Source: Saprospiraceae bacterium
Lineage (GTDB): Bacteria > Bacteroidota > Bacteroidia > Chitinophagales > Saprospiraceae
DNA: 64,000 bases
Reading direction: 5' to 3'
Assembly: GCA_013214355.1 (NCBI GenBank)
Contig: JABSSL010000007.1
Location: 103,538-167,537, forward strand
Part shown: piece after piece, positions 7,330-16,870 of the stretch
Layout: each line of letters begins with the position of its first letter
Position numbering within the stretch: position 1 is the stretch's first letter
The notes under the pieces: generated by a model
Database searches by the model: none
Told to the model about the DNA's origin: nothing
The model's input: the letters and a program-made list of their open reading frames with translations, nothing else
Made by a program: the position numbers and the translations under genes

Positions 7330-9252
7330 TTAATTCATTGATATCGTTAGTTCTACACTTACACCTGATTCCTGGGGATTGTTTTGAATATTGATTGTTC
7401 CCCGGTTGCCTAGTCGCTCTTTCGTAATTTGAATTCCCTTGGAGACATGTTTTTGTCTAGTGACTTCATTCGATGATGGAAGGCCAACGCCATTGTCCCT
7501 AATCAAACACTTGAGCTGCTCCCGTGTCTCATCCCAGTTAATATCAATCCAGATATGACCCTTGCCTTCCTTAGGAGCGATCCCATGCCATATGGCATTT
7601 TCTACAAAGGGTTGAAAGATTAATGGTGGTAGCTCTAGTAGTGCCGAGTCCACATTGTCCGCAGTGTGGATGCTATAATCTAGATGATCTTCTAGTCTTT
7701 CTTTTTCAATATCAAGATATAGCTTTAAAGTATCTAACTCCTGAGCGAGGGTATGTTCGGGTAGCTTAGACTGGTCAAGTACCCGTCGGATCAGTGAGCT
7801 GAATTTACCTAAGAATTCATTGCCTTGAATCAACTTCTGATTCACAAAGAAACCTTGGATAGCATTCAGGGCGTTGAAGATGAAGTGCGGATTCATTTGA
7901 GCGCGTAAAAGGCCATATTGGAGTTCCGCTTGTCTTTTTTCCAATTGTAGCACTTTGTTCTTTTGCCTGACGTGATATAACCAATACAAGGCTGCTAAGA
8001 GTGCTGCCACAATCAGCACAGCCAAACCCAATAGATTGAGCCGATGGCGTTCAGCCTGCAATTGGAGTTGGGATTCTGAAAGCTCTCTTTTGTATTGAGC
8101 TGTTTTGTATTTGACATCAAATTCCTCCAGACTTTTTTGGGTTTCTTCGGATAGAATGGAGTCCTGAATTTCGTGATATTTCTGTAGAAAATGATAAGCC
8201 TGCATCCCATCCTTTAATTGGAAATGAAGACCAGATAAATGTCGATAGGTTTCTGCCATGGCCACTCGCTGTTGTGTGGCTTCTAAGTACCCCAAGCCTT
8301 CTTGGAAATACTGCAGACTTTCTTCCCATTTCTCCAGCTCCTTCGCAGCGATTCCTATATTGACGTAGAAAGGGGCATTGAGCTGCTCGGGCGCATATTC
8401 TCGAGCGAGTTGAAGCGCAGTTTTGAAATCATTATAAGCTTTTTCGAAAAGCTTCTGCTCCAGAAACAGGATCCCTCGGTTGTTAAGTATGTCGGCGGCG
8501 AGATCGGGGTTATTGGTGGTGACTCCTTTGGTGGTTTGTGGGGCTTCGGCTTTGGGGAGGCAGGCGAAAGCAGCATCGTAGGCTGCCTCTGCTTCTGCAA
8601 ACTGTTTCAGGTCACTATAATTGATGCCCATCAGGCTGTGGAGTGAGGATTTCATAAACCAATTGTCCAATTCTTGGGCCAGTTCCAAGGCCTCTTGTGC
8701 CCGAGCGATGGCGGCCTCTGCTTGGAAGGCATCGGTTAAGCAGGCGGCGTGATTGAAGAGGAAGATCAGGAGTTTAGTCTCATCTGCGGCTTTTCTCGCC
8801 CAGCTTTCGGCTTGATGATAGCCTTGAATAGCTTGTTCGAAAGCGCCAACCTGGCACAATTGCCGACCTTGATTATTCCAAACCGCCGCCAATTCACTAC
8901 TATCAGGTATGGACGAGAAGTAATGATAAGCGGAATCGTAAAGTGCTATGGCTTTTTCTGCATAACCTAGGTAGGCTTCGGTTAACGCTAGATTTTTGAA
9001 GGCTTTTCCACTGCCATACGCATCATTAAGTTGGCGAGATAGGTCGAGGGCCTCGGTGGCATATTGATAGGCTCTACCTGAATCCGTGGGATGATATTGG
9101 TAGGCAATTTGATTGAGTAGGGTCATTTTGATAGAGGGCTCCTCAGTCCTCGCCAAGACTCGTTCTAAGCTGTCCAACTGCCCCTGCAGTTCAGCAATTG
9201 ACCCCAAAAAACATCCTACTAGCAATACACAGACAAGGAAATGATATCTCAT
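7330..9252 (-). CDS. TPR-containing LytS-type sensor histidine kinase
   Basis: This 640-residue membrane protein has an N-terminal signal sequence and about eight TPR helical pairs (roughly residues 35-375), which would face the periplasm. A coiled-coil segment and one transmembrane helix (about 405-425, GLAVLIVAALLAALYWLYHV) follow. The cytosolic part has the PF06580 His_kinase motif QMNPHFIFNALNAIQGFF and a HATPase domain with PFVENAIWHGI and DNGVGLPSS. This is the common Bacteroidota partner for LytTR regulators. The downstream regulator gene is 184 bp away, and the gap holds a GC-rich palindrome (TGCCGGCAGGCAGG). Confidence 0.92.
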   Translation of the reverse strand: MRYHFLVCVLLVGCFLGSIAELQGQLDSLERVLARTEEPSIKMTLLNQIAYQYHPTDSGRAYQYATEALDLSRQLNDAYGSGKAFKNLALTEAYLGYAEKAIALYDSAYHYFSSIPDSSELAAVWNNQGRQLCQVGAFEQAIQGYHQAESWARKAADETKLLIFLFNHAACLTDAFQAEAAIARAQEALELAQELDNWFMKSSLHSLMGINYSDLKQFAEAEAAYDAAFACLPKAEAPQTTKGVTTNNPDLAADILNNRGILFLEQKLFEKAYNDFKTALQLAREYAPEQLNAPFYVNIGIAAKELEKWEESLQYFQEGLGYLEATQQRVAMAETYRHLSGLHFQLKDGMQAYHFLQKYHEIQDSILSEETQKSLEEFDVKYKTAQYKRELSESQLQLQAERHRLNLLGLAVLIVAALLAALYWLYHVRQKNKVLQLEKRQAELQYGLLRAQMNPHFIFNALNAIQGFFVNQKLIQGNEFLGKFSSLIRRVLDQSKLPEHTLAQELDTLKLYLDIEKERLEDHLDYSIHTADNVDSALLELPPLIFQPFVENAIWHGIAPKEGKGHIWIDINWDETREQLKCLIRDNGVGLPSSNEVTRQKHVSKGIQITKERLGNRGTINIQNNPQESGVSVELTISMN

Positions 9253-9598
9253 GCTACTGACTATTACAATGGATAATGTTAAATGTATAATGAAAAATTG
9301 GACATGCCGGGTTGCAAAGGATATTGTTGATTGTTTAATGAAAAATTAGTAAATATTTTCCTTCAACACAAAACACTGAAAATCTGGTATTGAAACTGTA
9401 CATCAAACACTATTCATTATAAATTATCCACTAAAAATTAACCTAACCCATTCAACACTATTCATTAAACCTTATTCATTAAACCTTATTCATTACAAAG
9501 AGGCCTGCCCAGTCCTAGGAATCAATCCCTTCACTCGGCAGACCTTACTTTAAACGTCTACTGTCTTGTCTATACTTCCGTAATTCTTAGATGTTTCA
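9253..9598. repeat. AT-rich gap with ATTCATTAAAC-type word repeats
   Basis: No gene is seen in these 346 bases. The + strand shows recurring words such as ATTCATTAAACCTT (three near-adjacent copies at about 9462-9500) and TATTCATTATAAATTATCCA. Similar words recur at about 14588-14650, 33180-33234 and 41815-41935. They look like one family of low-complexity intergenic sequence, not coding DNA. Confidence 0.5.
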
Positions 9599-10684
9599 TC
9601 ACTTTAGTGAGCAATCATAAGCTTTCTTTCCGTAGGCGCTATAGATCTTAGTTCGGCCATACCCACCGCCGCTGTAATTCTGGAGGAAAAGAATATGCTC
9701 TAAAAAGCACTGTCCCGTATTATCTCGATAAGTGATTGCTGCGATTCGTTGTCTGCTCACTGGCCTTCCGGTAATATCGTTGTTCACGGCCCATTTGCGG
9801 CTAGTGATGATGGCGCTTGTCGGTTTGTAGCTGGGAGATGCAGCACCGGCGACGCGCATGAAGTCAGCTTCTAAGGCAGCATCTTGTACATCCGCTACGG
9901 GTAGTTCTGAAACCACCGCGGCCTTTTGCTGATTACTTCTCGCTTGATTCAATATTTGGCCTTTATTGGCCTGCATATCATCCACCCGTTTGGTGTAGGC
10001 TTCAAGCGTCTGATTCTGAGGGTCGACCTGTCGATAGGCTTTGACGTAGAACACCAATTCACGCATATCGCCATCAAAGAAATTTTCGACATGGGTGCCT
10101 TCCAGTTCAGCTATCTTTTTGTCTACCTTTTCCTTAAACTTTACCTCCGCGAGGACTTCATCAAAATCTTTGATCTCGCCTTCCAATTGCAGCGTCCTTT
10201 GTTGGGTGAAATCGTTGGCCTTGGCAAAGGATTCGCTGGCTTTGAACTGTTGGATCATCGCAAGCACTTTCTGGCGGTCAAAAGACTTCATATTGTCCCA
10301 AAGGTATTGGCAGCGAGAAAAGGGGTTAGCCTGTTTCAGCGTAATGAACTTGCTGGCCCAGTTGCCAATTTCACTCTCCACATCGTGCATTTGCAGTCGG
10401 TTCGCCTTCTGGGCATCAAAGCCCGATTGCCATTGCTCCAGTTTTGCTACTTCATTCGCAATGTCATCACCAAAGCCCTTTTTGACCAGTTTTTTCATGT
10501 AGTACATGGCATTCTTTACAAACTTTTTGCCATTGCTAGTATCTCCTGTTTTCATATAGTTTTCGGCTTTTTGATAGAATTTGATAAAGTTCTTGTAGTC
10601 AAAATCATCTTGAAGGGGTTTGTCCTGGCTCATGATTGGGATTGAAAGGGTGAAGAGTAATAAAAGGGATGTTAGGTATTTCAT
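9599..10684 (-). CDS. Exported helical protein of unknown function
   Basis: This 361-residue protein has a signal peptide (MKYLTSLLLLFTLSIPIMSQ). Residues 25-260 are rich in Lys, Glu and Gln and look like helical hairpins. The final 100 residues form a different domain with SRKWAVNNDITGRPVSRQR and several aromatic and glycine residues. I do not recognise a family. It is the last gene of a three-gene minus-strand operon of exported proteins, starting 7 bp after the preceding lipoprotein gene. The antisense ORF of 239 codons covering it lacks domain features and is a shadow. Confidence 0.6.
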   Translation of the reverse strand: MKYLTSLLLLFTLSIPIMSQDKPLQDDFDYKNFIKFYQKAENYMKTGDTSNGKKFVKNAMYYMKKLVKKGFGDDIANEVAKLEQWQSGFDAQKANRLQMHDVESEIGNWASKFITLKQANPFSRCQYLWDNMKSFDRQKVLAMIQQFKASESFAKANDFTQQRTLQLEGEIKDFDEVLAEVKFKEKVDKKIAELEGTHVENFFDGDMRELVFYVKAYRQVDPQNQTLEAYTKRVDDMQANKGQILNQARSNQQKAAVVSELPVADVQDAALEADFMRVAGAASPSYKPTSAIITSRKWAVNNDITGRPVSRQRIAAITYRDNTGQCFLEHILFLQNYSGGGYGRTKIYSAYGKKAYDCSLK

Positions 10685-10691
10685 GAGAATC

Positions 10692-11363
10692 TTATTTTGC
10701 TTCGATAATGTTGACTAAGAGTTGCCAGAATGCTGTAGCTTCTCCTCGCAGTGGGACTTCGGTCATGCCGGACTTAGCCACGAAATCCGGATCATTGAGC
10801 GCTTTTTCGATAAGGCTATCATCTTGATACTTTGAATTGGCCTTTAGGTCTGCCACTACTGCTGCTCGAGTGGTACTGATGGCGTCGAGGTAGGCTCCAA
10901 AACTGACTAGTGGTTGATAGTCGTAACCTCGGCATTGTAGGGCAGTCGTTTTTCCGTCCTCCTCAACAGCTTGGGTGTCAAATAAGACGGTCTCTTTACT
11001 TGTCAGCTCGTCATTTCGGTCTAGGTAGTATTTGCGGACGATAGGGATAAAGCCCTCTTCATTTAATTCAAAATCAATATCGTATTCGAAATCTTTGTAG
11101 AAGGACTTCGATTCCTTACGAGCGAAATTGTAGTATTTACCTTGGTGAATGACGATGATGCTACCCATGTAGATGTCATAGAAATAGAAGCCGTCCCATT
11201 TCTGATGTTTTTCCTTGGTGGGGGATGGTTCAGCTTCGACCTCTGCAGTCGAATTGGTAGTAGGAACACTACTGCTCACGATGTTTGCTGCTTCGCTGGA
11301 TTCCTTTGATCCGCATGCCATTAAGACTAGAAATAGCACCGCTAGAATGATGTGTGATTTCAT
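10692..11363 (-). CDS. Lipoprotein of unknown function
   Basis: This 223-residue protein starts with a lipoprotein signal peptide whose lipobox is LMAC (Cys17), so it should be lipid-anchored after processing. A low-complexity Ser/Glu/Pro linker follows, then a mixed alpha/beta domain (about 55-223) with no motif I recognise. It is the middle gene of the minus-strand operon, with 7 bp to the downstream gene. The gap to the upstream gene (157 bp) holds a strong palindromic repeat. Confidence 0.6.
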   Translation of the reverse strand: MKSHIILAVLFLVLMACGSKESSEAANIVSSSVPTTNSTAEVEAEPSPTKEKHQKWDGFYFYDIYMGSIIVIHQGKYYNFARKESKSFYKDFEYDIDFELNEEGFIPIVRKYYLDRNDELTSKETVLFDTQAVEEDGKTTALQCRGYDYQPLVSFGAYLDAISTTRAAVVADLKANSKYQDDSLIEKALNDPDFVAKSGMTEVPLRGEATAFWQLLVNIIEAK

Positions 11364-11418
11364 AGGATGATGTTTTACAGTTTAGTGCCGAGCGAAACAA
11401 CCAAAGTTTCTGAGGCTT

Positions 11419-11468
11419 AGTCATCCGAAGTTTGTCTTTGTCTCGTCTAAAAGAAACTTCGGATGACT
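11419..11468. repeat. Dispersed palindromic repeat, copy A
   Basis: A perfect 15-bp inverted repeat (AGTCATCCGAAGTTT / AAACTTCGGATGACT) encloses a 20-nt loop. The same core ATCCGAAGTTT / AAACTTCGGAT recurs near 13443, 18470 and 23136. It sits between two genes of one operon, so it could act as an attenuator or mRNA-stabilising hairpin, like REP elements. Confidence 0.8.
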
Positions 11469-11520
11469 CTTCCTGGAAAACTTCCGTTGTTTGCAGCCCA
11501 GCTTGCTGAGTTAGTAGGTT

Positions 11521-12633
11521 CTATTTTCTTTTGTACCAAAATTGATGCGGTCCTCCTTCGACAATGGTGAGTGGGTCTTGATGCACTTTGCGATCTTGTT
11601 CGGGATGTTGGATGAACTTCCCATTCTTTACTTGGAAAGGGAAATGTCGTTTCAATTCCTGACCCGTGCAATCTTTGGTATAAACGATCATTTCATACTT
11701 ACCATCGGTAAAGTCACTCTTTTTCACTTGCTGCCATACATCTGGGTTAGTACCTGGAATTTTGGTGACTTGCACCGAATTATTGATCCATTTGGTGCGA
11801 GTGGAACCACCGGTGTTGTAGTCTTTGGGTGCATTGAAGCTTCCCTTTTTAGAGCCTTGCATGCGACTATCGTAGGCCCCGAAGATTTTGCCATCTTTCA
11901 ATAATTCATACTTGAACTTGTAGTCGCAGTTTTTCTCCACCCTAAACTTGTTCTCTACATTGGTTGTGGTGTTATCAATGAAATGATGCCAAACCATGAG
12001 ATCTTTGTCAGAGTAGCTAGAGAAGTCAAAGTAGTTCCAATCTTCCCATGGACCCTTGAGGAATAGGCAGGAGGTAAAGGCTGCGTAAGGATCATCCACT
12101 TTTTTCTCAATTACCTCAAAGGGGAAGGTGTAGTAGAGTTTTCCTGCTGCATAAAAATCCAATCGATACTTTCCCTTGCCAATTTGAATGAAATCCTCCG
12201 TTTCGTGTACCTGTTTTTGATTCATCACAGCAGCTACTTTCAGGACGGGGTTAACGGAGTAGTGAAATCTTCCAGCGACTTCCCTTGATTCCGTGTTGAC
12301 TACATCGGCATAGAGCAGCAGATCTTCTTTCTTGTAGCTGTCGTAGTTGGCCTTATCTCCTTTTTTAGTGCTAGTGGGAAGGAAGGATACGGCTAGGTTT
12401 GGGGTACTTAGCTTACCATCAATCGTCAGCTTGATCCCACCAGAGAGTAGGCTTTCCATCGTAATGGCAGGTGTGAAAGGGGAGGAAAAGTCGAGTTCTA
12501 CCCCGCCGCCTTGGGCTTTGTTCTTTTTAAGTCCTAGTTTGTTTTTAAGTTTGCCCAATTGAGCGTGGGTGGGTGAAAGGGGTGTTAGGCTTACCATCGC
12601 CACCAAAAAGAGCGTCCAGTTTAGTCTTTTCAT
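11521..12633 (-). CDS. Exported protein of unknown function
   Basis: The start is placed at 12633 because it gives a good signal peptide (MKRLNWTLFLVAMVSL, cleavage near THAQLG). The ORF-track start at 12765 would bury it behind 44 unlikely residues. The resulting 370-residue protein has a basic stretch (LGKLKNKLGLKKNK) and then repeated beta-rich segments. Two regions share a YKFKYELLKDGK / YRLDFYAAGKLYY pattern, suggesting duplicated beta-sandwich domains. I do not recognise the family. It is the first gene of a three-gene operon of exported proteins. Confidence 0.6.
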   Translation of the reverse strand: MKRLNWTLFLVAMVSLTPLSPTHAQLGKLKNKLGLKKNKAQGGGVELDFSSPFTPAITMESLLSGGIKLTIDGKLSTPNLAVSFLPTSTKKGDKANYDSYKKEDLLLYADVVNTESREVAGRFHYSVNPVLKVAAVMNQKQVHETEDFIQIGKGKYRLDFYAAGKLYYTFPFEVIEKKVDDPYAAFTSCLFLKGPWEDWNYFDFSSYSDKDLMVWHHFIDNTTTNVENKFRVEKNCDYKFKYELLKDGKIFGAYDSRMQGSKKGSFNAPKDYNTGGSTRTKWINNSVQVTKIPGTNPDVWQQVKKSDFTDGKYEMIVYTKDCTGQELKRHFPFQVKNGKFIQHPEQDRKVHQDPLTIVEGGPHQFWYKRK

Positions 12634-13524
12634 TTTCTTAGTTTTAAAGGATTGTTGCCCCACGAGAGGTGAGGTATGAGAAATACATTTTTGAATTCTA
12701 GTAGTTGAAAAAGCTGAGGGGAAGAATGTTATGACAAAAGTAGGAGGCAGGAGGAGGTGCAGCAAGCTAGATTGATGGCTTGGTCAAGGGCATTGATTTC
12801 TTGGTAGAAAGTGGATGGAATTCGGTAGTTATGGCAATCTATACGTAATCAAGGTTTAATAGTGTATGAAAGGCGTGGATGCCCTGGTCCCTTCCCAGCC
12901 TTGTTTCGTGCCTGTCCAGAGGCAGATAGATTTTTACCAGCAATACCACGCATTTAATAGACCATTCAAGGTCTGGCGCCTTAGGTAGAACGGTGGCTCA
13001 GATATCGTACATAAATGCACGAAGATCCCACCTGTATATCTGGCTAGGCATATGTTGTCACGCTGTGACAGGCGCTAGCACTGACTGCTTTGGGTATGGT
13101 AAATATGTCCCGCCTCTCGAAATAATATCCCTGTATGGTGAAGTTCAAAAAACTAGGACCACCTGATTTCGACCACTCCATATTCGAAGTATATAGCAGC
13201 GGATCCTTGGAGAAACTTCGGATGTCTACCGCTCTGGAGGATAATTGTATCCTCATACTTAGTACACACTATCCGTTTATCTTTGCGAGGCACAAAGATC
13301 AAAGGGTACATGAAAAGCAGTACGGTGGCCAGGAAGCTACATGGCGCGTCGGTGAAGCAGTTGAGACTCGTCACCTACTTGGCTTTACTCTTCGCTTGTC
13401 CATTACACTGAGTACATAATTATTTAAAAAAGCTGGGCACTGTATCCGAAGTTTCCTTTTGATAGGTCCACGTAAAACTTCGGATATCTGCCGCGCCGCT
13501 CTTAAATTCATAATTCTACAAGAC
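12634..13524. other. Long noncoding gap rich in palindromes
   Basis: No convincing gene occurs in this 890-bp stretch. The track ORFs at 13044, 13135 and 13153 overlap one another on both strands and carry no recognisable motif. The gap holds several short hairpins: GAGGATA / TATCCTC near 13236-13253, ATCTTTG / CAAAGAT near 13278-13298, a half copy of the AAACTTCGGATGTCTACCGC repeat near 13213, and a full palindromic copy at 13443-13486. Confidence 0.55.
13443..13486. repeat. Dispersed palindromic repeat, copy B
   Basis: Arms TATCCGAAGTTT (13443-13454) and AAACTTCGGATA (13475-13486) form a perfect 12-bp inverted repeat with a 20-nt loop, the same loop length as copy A. The right flank reads TCTGCCGCGCCG, like the flanks of the other copies. 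An isolated right half (AAACTTCGGATGTCTACCGC) lies at about 13213. Confidence 0.75.
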
Positions 13525-14604
13525 ATGAAAGCAGCAATAATTGGTACAGGCTTAATTGCCAATACACACGTACAGGCCTTGCAATCTTTAGGGCAGGATG
13601 TGGCGGCAGTAGTAAACCGGAACCAAGAACGAGGCGAAGCCTTCGCTCGAAAATGGAATATCCCAAGTTGCACCACCTCCTTTGCGGATGCCCTGTCCGA
13701 TGAGATTCAGGTAGTACACATCTGTACCCCACCGGCCTTGCATTACGATATGATCAAGGCAGCACTGATGGCTGGTAAGCACGTCGTTTGCGAGAAGCCG
13801 ATGTGCATCGAACCCCAGCGGGCAAGAGAACTAACAAAGCTCGCTCAAGAAAAAGGACGGATTGGAGCGGTCGTCTTCAACGTGCGCTTTCACGAAGCCT
13901 CCCAGCACGCCAAAGCCAAACTAGCCGATTCCGCCTTTGGCCCCATTCGCCTCGTTCATGGCTCCTACCTCCAGGAATTTCACGCCCTGCCCGACTACTA
14001 CTCCTGGCGCTATCAGCCCGAACTAGCCGGGCCCATGCGCGCCCTCACGGAAATTGGTTCTCACTGGATTGACTTGGTGCACTATTGGACGGGATTAGAA
14101 ATAACGGCTGTATCTGCACAATTTGGGGCGTTTGATCCGGAGCGGAAGTTGCGGGAGGGAATGATGCATAGGGGAGGAGAGGGGGAGCAGCTAGAGGTAT
14201 CCTCAGAAGATGCTGCTATGCTGAGCCTGCGCTTTTCTAATGGAGCGATCGGTAATGTGGTGTTGTCGGAGATCTCCCATGGAAGAAGCAATCGACTGCA
14301 ACTTGAAATCACAGGCACCCAACAGTCGCTGTGGTGGAACAATGAGCAGCCCTATCAATTGCATCTAGGCGAGAAATTCCACGGCTTTCAAACCCTCACC
14401 TTTCCCTTTGGAGATGGCTTTGGGCGGACCTTCCAGGCTTGTTTTGCGGCTATCTATGCTGATATTGAAAGGGGAGAAACTAGCCCCGATCACCCCTACG
14501 CTACCTTTGAGGATGGGTACAGGAATGCGGCGGTGTGTATGGCGGCGTATCGGAGTGCACAGGAGGATGGAAAATGGAGAATTGTAATGGATAATGTTAA
14601 ATGA
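13525..14604 (+). CDS. Gfo/Idh/MocA-family NAD(P)-dependent oxidoreductase
   Basis: The start is set at 13525 (MKAAIIGTGLIANTHVQAL), where the Rossmann fold begins; the track start adds 22 unrelated residues. The 359-residue protein has the nucleotide-binding GxGxxA-type loop GTGLIA, the family motif CEKPM (residues 92-96) and a C-terminal catalytic-domain region with TEIGSHWIDLVHYW. Members oxidise or reduce sugars, inositols or related carbonyls in the cytosol. The substrate cannot be told. It is flanked by repeats on both sides and stands alone, so it is probably monocistronic. Confidence 0.9.
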   Translation: MKAAIIGTGLIANTHVQALQSLGQDVAAVVNRNQERGEAFARKWNIPSCTTSFADALSDEIQVVHICTPPALHYDMIKAALMAGKHVVCEKPMCIEPQRARELTKLAQEKGRIGAVVFNVRFHEASQHAKAKLADSAFGPIRLVHGSYLQEFHALPDYYSWRYQPELAGPMRALTEIGSHWIDLVHYWTGLEITAVSAQFGAFDPERKLREGMMHRGGEGEQLEVSSEDAAMLSLRFSNGAIGNVVLSEISHGRSNRLQLEITGTQQSLWWNNEQPYQLHLGEKFHGFQTLTFPFGDGFGRTFQACFAAIYADIERGETSPDHPYATFEDGYRNAAVCMAAYRSAQEDGKWRIVMDNVK

Positions 14605-14655
14605 AGAATGTATAATGCTGAGGGAATAATTGTAATGGATAATTGAAATTTGTAC
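14588..14655. repeat. TAATGGATAAT-type word repeat
   Basis: TAATGGATAATGTTAAATG and TAATGGATAATTG recur here, matching the words seen near 9265 and, in reverse orientation, near 33190 and 41880. It overlaps the 3' end of the oxidoreductase gene, so the C-terminus of that protein is partly encoded by the repeat. Confidence 0.45.
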
Positions 14656-14690
14656 TTCCCTAAATAGTATTGATCACGGATCAGGAAAGC

Positions 14691-14714
14691 CCTGAGACCT
14701 CCGCTCGGGTTTTT
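14691..14714 (+). terminator. Weak intrinsic terminator after the oxidoreductase
   Basis: CCTGAG / CTCGGG forms a six-pair stem (one G-U) followed by TTTTT. It lies 87 bp after the oxidoreductase stop on the same strand. Confidence 0.4.
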
Positions 14715-14813
14715 ACTTTGGGCTTGAGCTCAAGCTAATTCCTCTTGTATAAACCATGTTCTAATGTATCGGAGACTCAGGGATAATAAGAAAAGCGCTG
14801 TCAAATACGGTTG

Positions 14814-15569
14814 CTATATCTTCTCGAAGGCGTCCATCATGGCGTAGCTCATGTCCGCCAGGTTGAGGTAGACTTTCCTTGCAGGTACTTTCAGACCATT
14901 GATCTCCAGCTCACCTTTAAAAAGTGCTATGCCTCCTTTTTGATCTTTGCCCCAACTGTTGTTGATGCTAATAGCTTCCAAACGATAGCCATTTTCGGTG
15001 TCCACATAGAGTTCGATGGGGGCCTCTTTGTACATCCAGCCTTTGGCATTGGGAAGATTAGCGAAGGAAATGGTGGTATAGGTTTTTCCATAGAGGGTAG
15101 CTTTGCCTACTTTGGGTAAAGGCCTAGCACCCGCGCTCTGGTAAGCCAGTGGCATGCTGAAGTGAATAGTATGGTGTTCCGACATTTCTAAAACGGAGGA
15201 TTTGGTTAAACGGTAAGGCCAAGGATGTAGTCTGGCTGGGATGTCCCCCTCTGCCATTTTTGTACCATTTACTTTAAAGAAAGGCTTTCCGTTTTCTCGG
15301 CCGATGGTGAAGGTGCTGTCCTGGTAGTGGCGGGTACTATGATAATACCCTGCTTTATTGTCGATGGAGACATCCTCTATGGAGATATCTTCATCAAAAA
15401 TGGTATGCATTCTCATGCTTCCAGAGAACTCATCCCAGATGCCGTTGGGGTCATAGTATTGAACTACTTTATCGAATATTTCATTGGCAGTCATTTCCTT
15501 TTCGCCAGAAGAGGTACTTGCCACTAATAAGACTAGTAGAGGGGAGAGGTAAATCAGAAATTTTTTCAT
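14814..15569 (-). CDS. DUF6503-like exported protein
   Basis: This 251-residue protein has a signal peptide (MKKFLIYLSPLLVLLVASTSSG). After it comes a beta-rich domain beginning EIFDKVVQYYDPNGIWDEF, which I associate with DUF6503 proteins common in Bacteroidota. The fold resembles LolA/LolB-type half-barrels that carry lipids, but no function is proven. It stands alone; divergent transcription with the + strand gene at 15792 is likely. Confidence 0.65.
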   Translation of the reverse strand: MKKFLIYLSPLLVLLVASTSSGEKEMTANEIFDKVVQYYDPNGIWDEFSGSMRMHTIFDEDISIEDVSIDNKAGYYHSTRHYQDSTFTIGRENGKPFFKVNGTKMAEGDIPARLHPWPYRLTKSSVLEMSEHHTIHFSMPLAYQSAGARPLPKVGKATLYGKTYTTISFANLPNAKGWMYKEAPIELYVDTENGYRLEAISINNSWGKDQKGGIALFKGELEINGLKVPARKVYLNLADMSYAMMDAFEKI

Positions 15570-15791
15570 GTTTTGTAGGTTATGTGAAGTGGGATAGTGA
15601 ATGTCAGGAGCAAACCTACGGGAAGCAAGGTGAAGCAGGCTTCACTATTGTTGCAAATGTCTTAGCTATTGTTGCTTGGGCCTTTCTAGGTCTATTTTTT
15701 CTGTCGAAGAAGACTAGTGGTGAAATAGATTTCCTTCCGGTGAGTTGTCCTATTTCTTTATGCCCAATTGACAAGGGATAAAAGAAATGTT

Positions 15792-16367
15792 ATGACGAAA
15801 TGTAAATTGTTACTACTGGTCCTAATGCTGTGTTTTGGTTTGCCTATGACAGCTCAGCAAGCAAACGGTTTTGCCATTGAGACCGATCCGGTTTCCACTG
15901 TCCTTGGCGCCAGAACGATTTCCTTGCTATTGGAACCGTCGCAATTGCCTCACTGGTCTTTCTTTACCAACGTAGTGCAGGCCGATTTTCCCGACTGGAT
16001 GGATGACTTTTTAAACCCTACAAACAAGGACAAAGGCTTTGAAACGAAGATTAATATTGGTGGTGGTTTTGCCGTGGATTATTTCCTGCAGGCACAACGA
16101 GAAGGGCTCTATTTTGGATTGCTGAATTTGTTCTTCCAAAATGAAGTGAGTAGAGCAGAAGCCAGTGAAAAAGTAATGACCCACAATATTATCCCAAGGT
16201 TGGGGTATCGCTGGTATCCCTTCCAAAAATCAGCCTTTTATGTCAATCCCTTTGTGGGGCTCCGGTATGAATATGCTTGGGATACTGCGGTGCGTCTTGA
16301 GGGTCAGGAATTCTCTGCTGCTGGGACTCAGCCTTTTGCTACGGTCCATATTGGCTATCACTTCTAA
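15792..16367 (+). CDS. Small porin-like outer-membrane beta-barrel protein
   Basis: The ATG at 15792 gives the signal peptide MTKCKLLLLVLMLCFGLPMTAQ, so it is preferred over 15768. The 191-residue mature region has alternating beta strands, a glycine-rich strand INIGGGFAVDYFL, RLGYRWYPF, and a C-terminal strand ending VHIGYHF with a terminal Phe, as in outer-membrane barrels. The ligand is unknown. It precedes the SRPBCC gene by 11 bp, so the two may be cotranscribed. Confidence 0.6.
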   Translation: MTKCKLLLLVLMLCFGLPMTAQQANGFAIETDPVSTVLGARTISLLLEPSQLPHWSFFTNVVQADFPDWMDDFLNPTNKDKGFETKINIGGGFAVDYFLQAQREGLYFGLLNLFFQNEVSRAEASEKVMTHNIIPRLGYRWYPFQKSAFYVNPFVGLRYEYAWDTAVRLEGQEFSAAGTQPFATVHIGYHF

Positions 16368-16378
16368 AAGGATGATTC

Positions 16379-16870
16379 ATGGAATACAAAACAATAGTAG
16401 AAGTGAAAGCTGGCATTACGACCATCACAGCAAAGGCTGAGATCAATGCTACCCCAGAAAGAGTTTGGGAAACACTAAGATTTCCTGGTGAGATTGCCCG
16501 TTTTCATCCCTTGATTAAAGCCTCTAGGATGACGAGTGCTACACCAGCCGGTTTGCACGCCAAGCGCCATTGTGAGTTATTACCGATGGGGGAAATGGAG
16601 GAAGTAGTAACCGAATGGAAGGAAAAAGAGGGATTTACCATGGAAGTGGTCGGTGGTAAAATGTTGCCACCTTATCTACTGATGATAGGTCGGGTTAGTA
16701 TGAAAAAACGAGAGGAGAAGACGGAGGTGAGTTTCCAATTCTCCTATCAGCTGAAGTTTGGCTTCGTAGGAAGAGTGCTAGATCAATTACTCATTCGATC
16801 ACAATTCAAAAAAGCGCCGCCCCAATATGTATTAGGCTTAAAGGCGTACGTCGAACAGAAAAGCAATTAG
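16379..16870 (+). CDS. SRPBCC (START/Bet v1-like) family protein
   Basis: This 163-residue cytosolic protein is of the polyketide cyclase/dehydrase-like SRPBCC fold. The marker is INATPERVWETLRFPGEIARFHPLIKAS, typical of the first strand and helices (about residues 20-50). Such proteins bind hydrophobic ligands in a deep cavity. It follows the porin-like gene by 11 bp. Its stop overlaps the stop of the convergent sigma-factor gene by 4 bp. Confidence 0.75.
   Translation: MEYKTIVEVKAGITTITAKAEINATPERVWETLRFPGEIARFHPLIKASRMTSATPAGLHAKRHCELLPMGEMEEVVTEWKEKEGFTMEVVGGKMLPPYLLMIGRVSMKKREEKTEVSFQFSYQLKFGFVGRVLDQLLIRSQFKKAPPQYVLGLKAYVEQKSN

Noticed and set aside
8302-8646. 114-codon ORF on the + strand
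   Set aside because: It is antisense to the TPR region of the histidine kinase and has no independent features.
9926-10645. 239-codon ORF on the + strand
   Set aside because: It is antisense to a clear signal-peptide protein (9599-10684) and its translation is low in complexity with no domain. It is a shadow ORF.
13044-13419. Three overlapping ORFs on both strands in the 12.6-13.5 kb gap
   Set aside because: They overlap each other, contain palindromes and show no motif, signal peptide or plausible composition.
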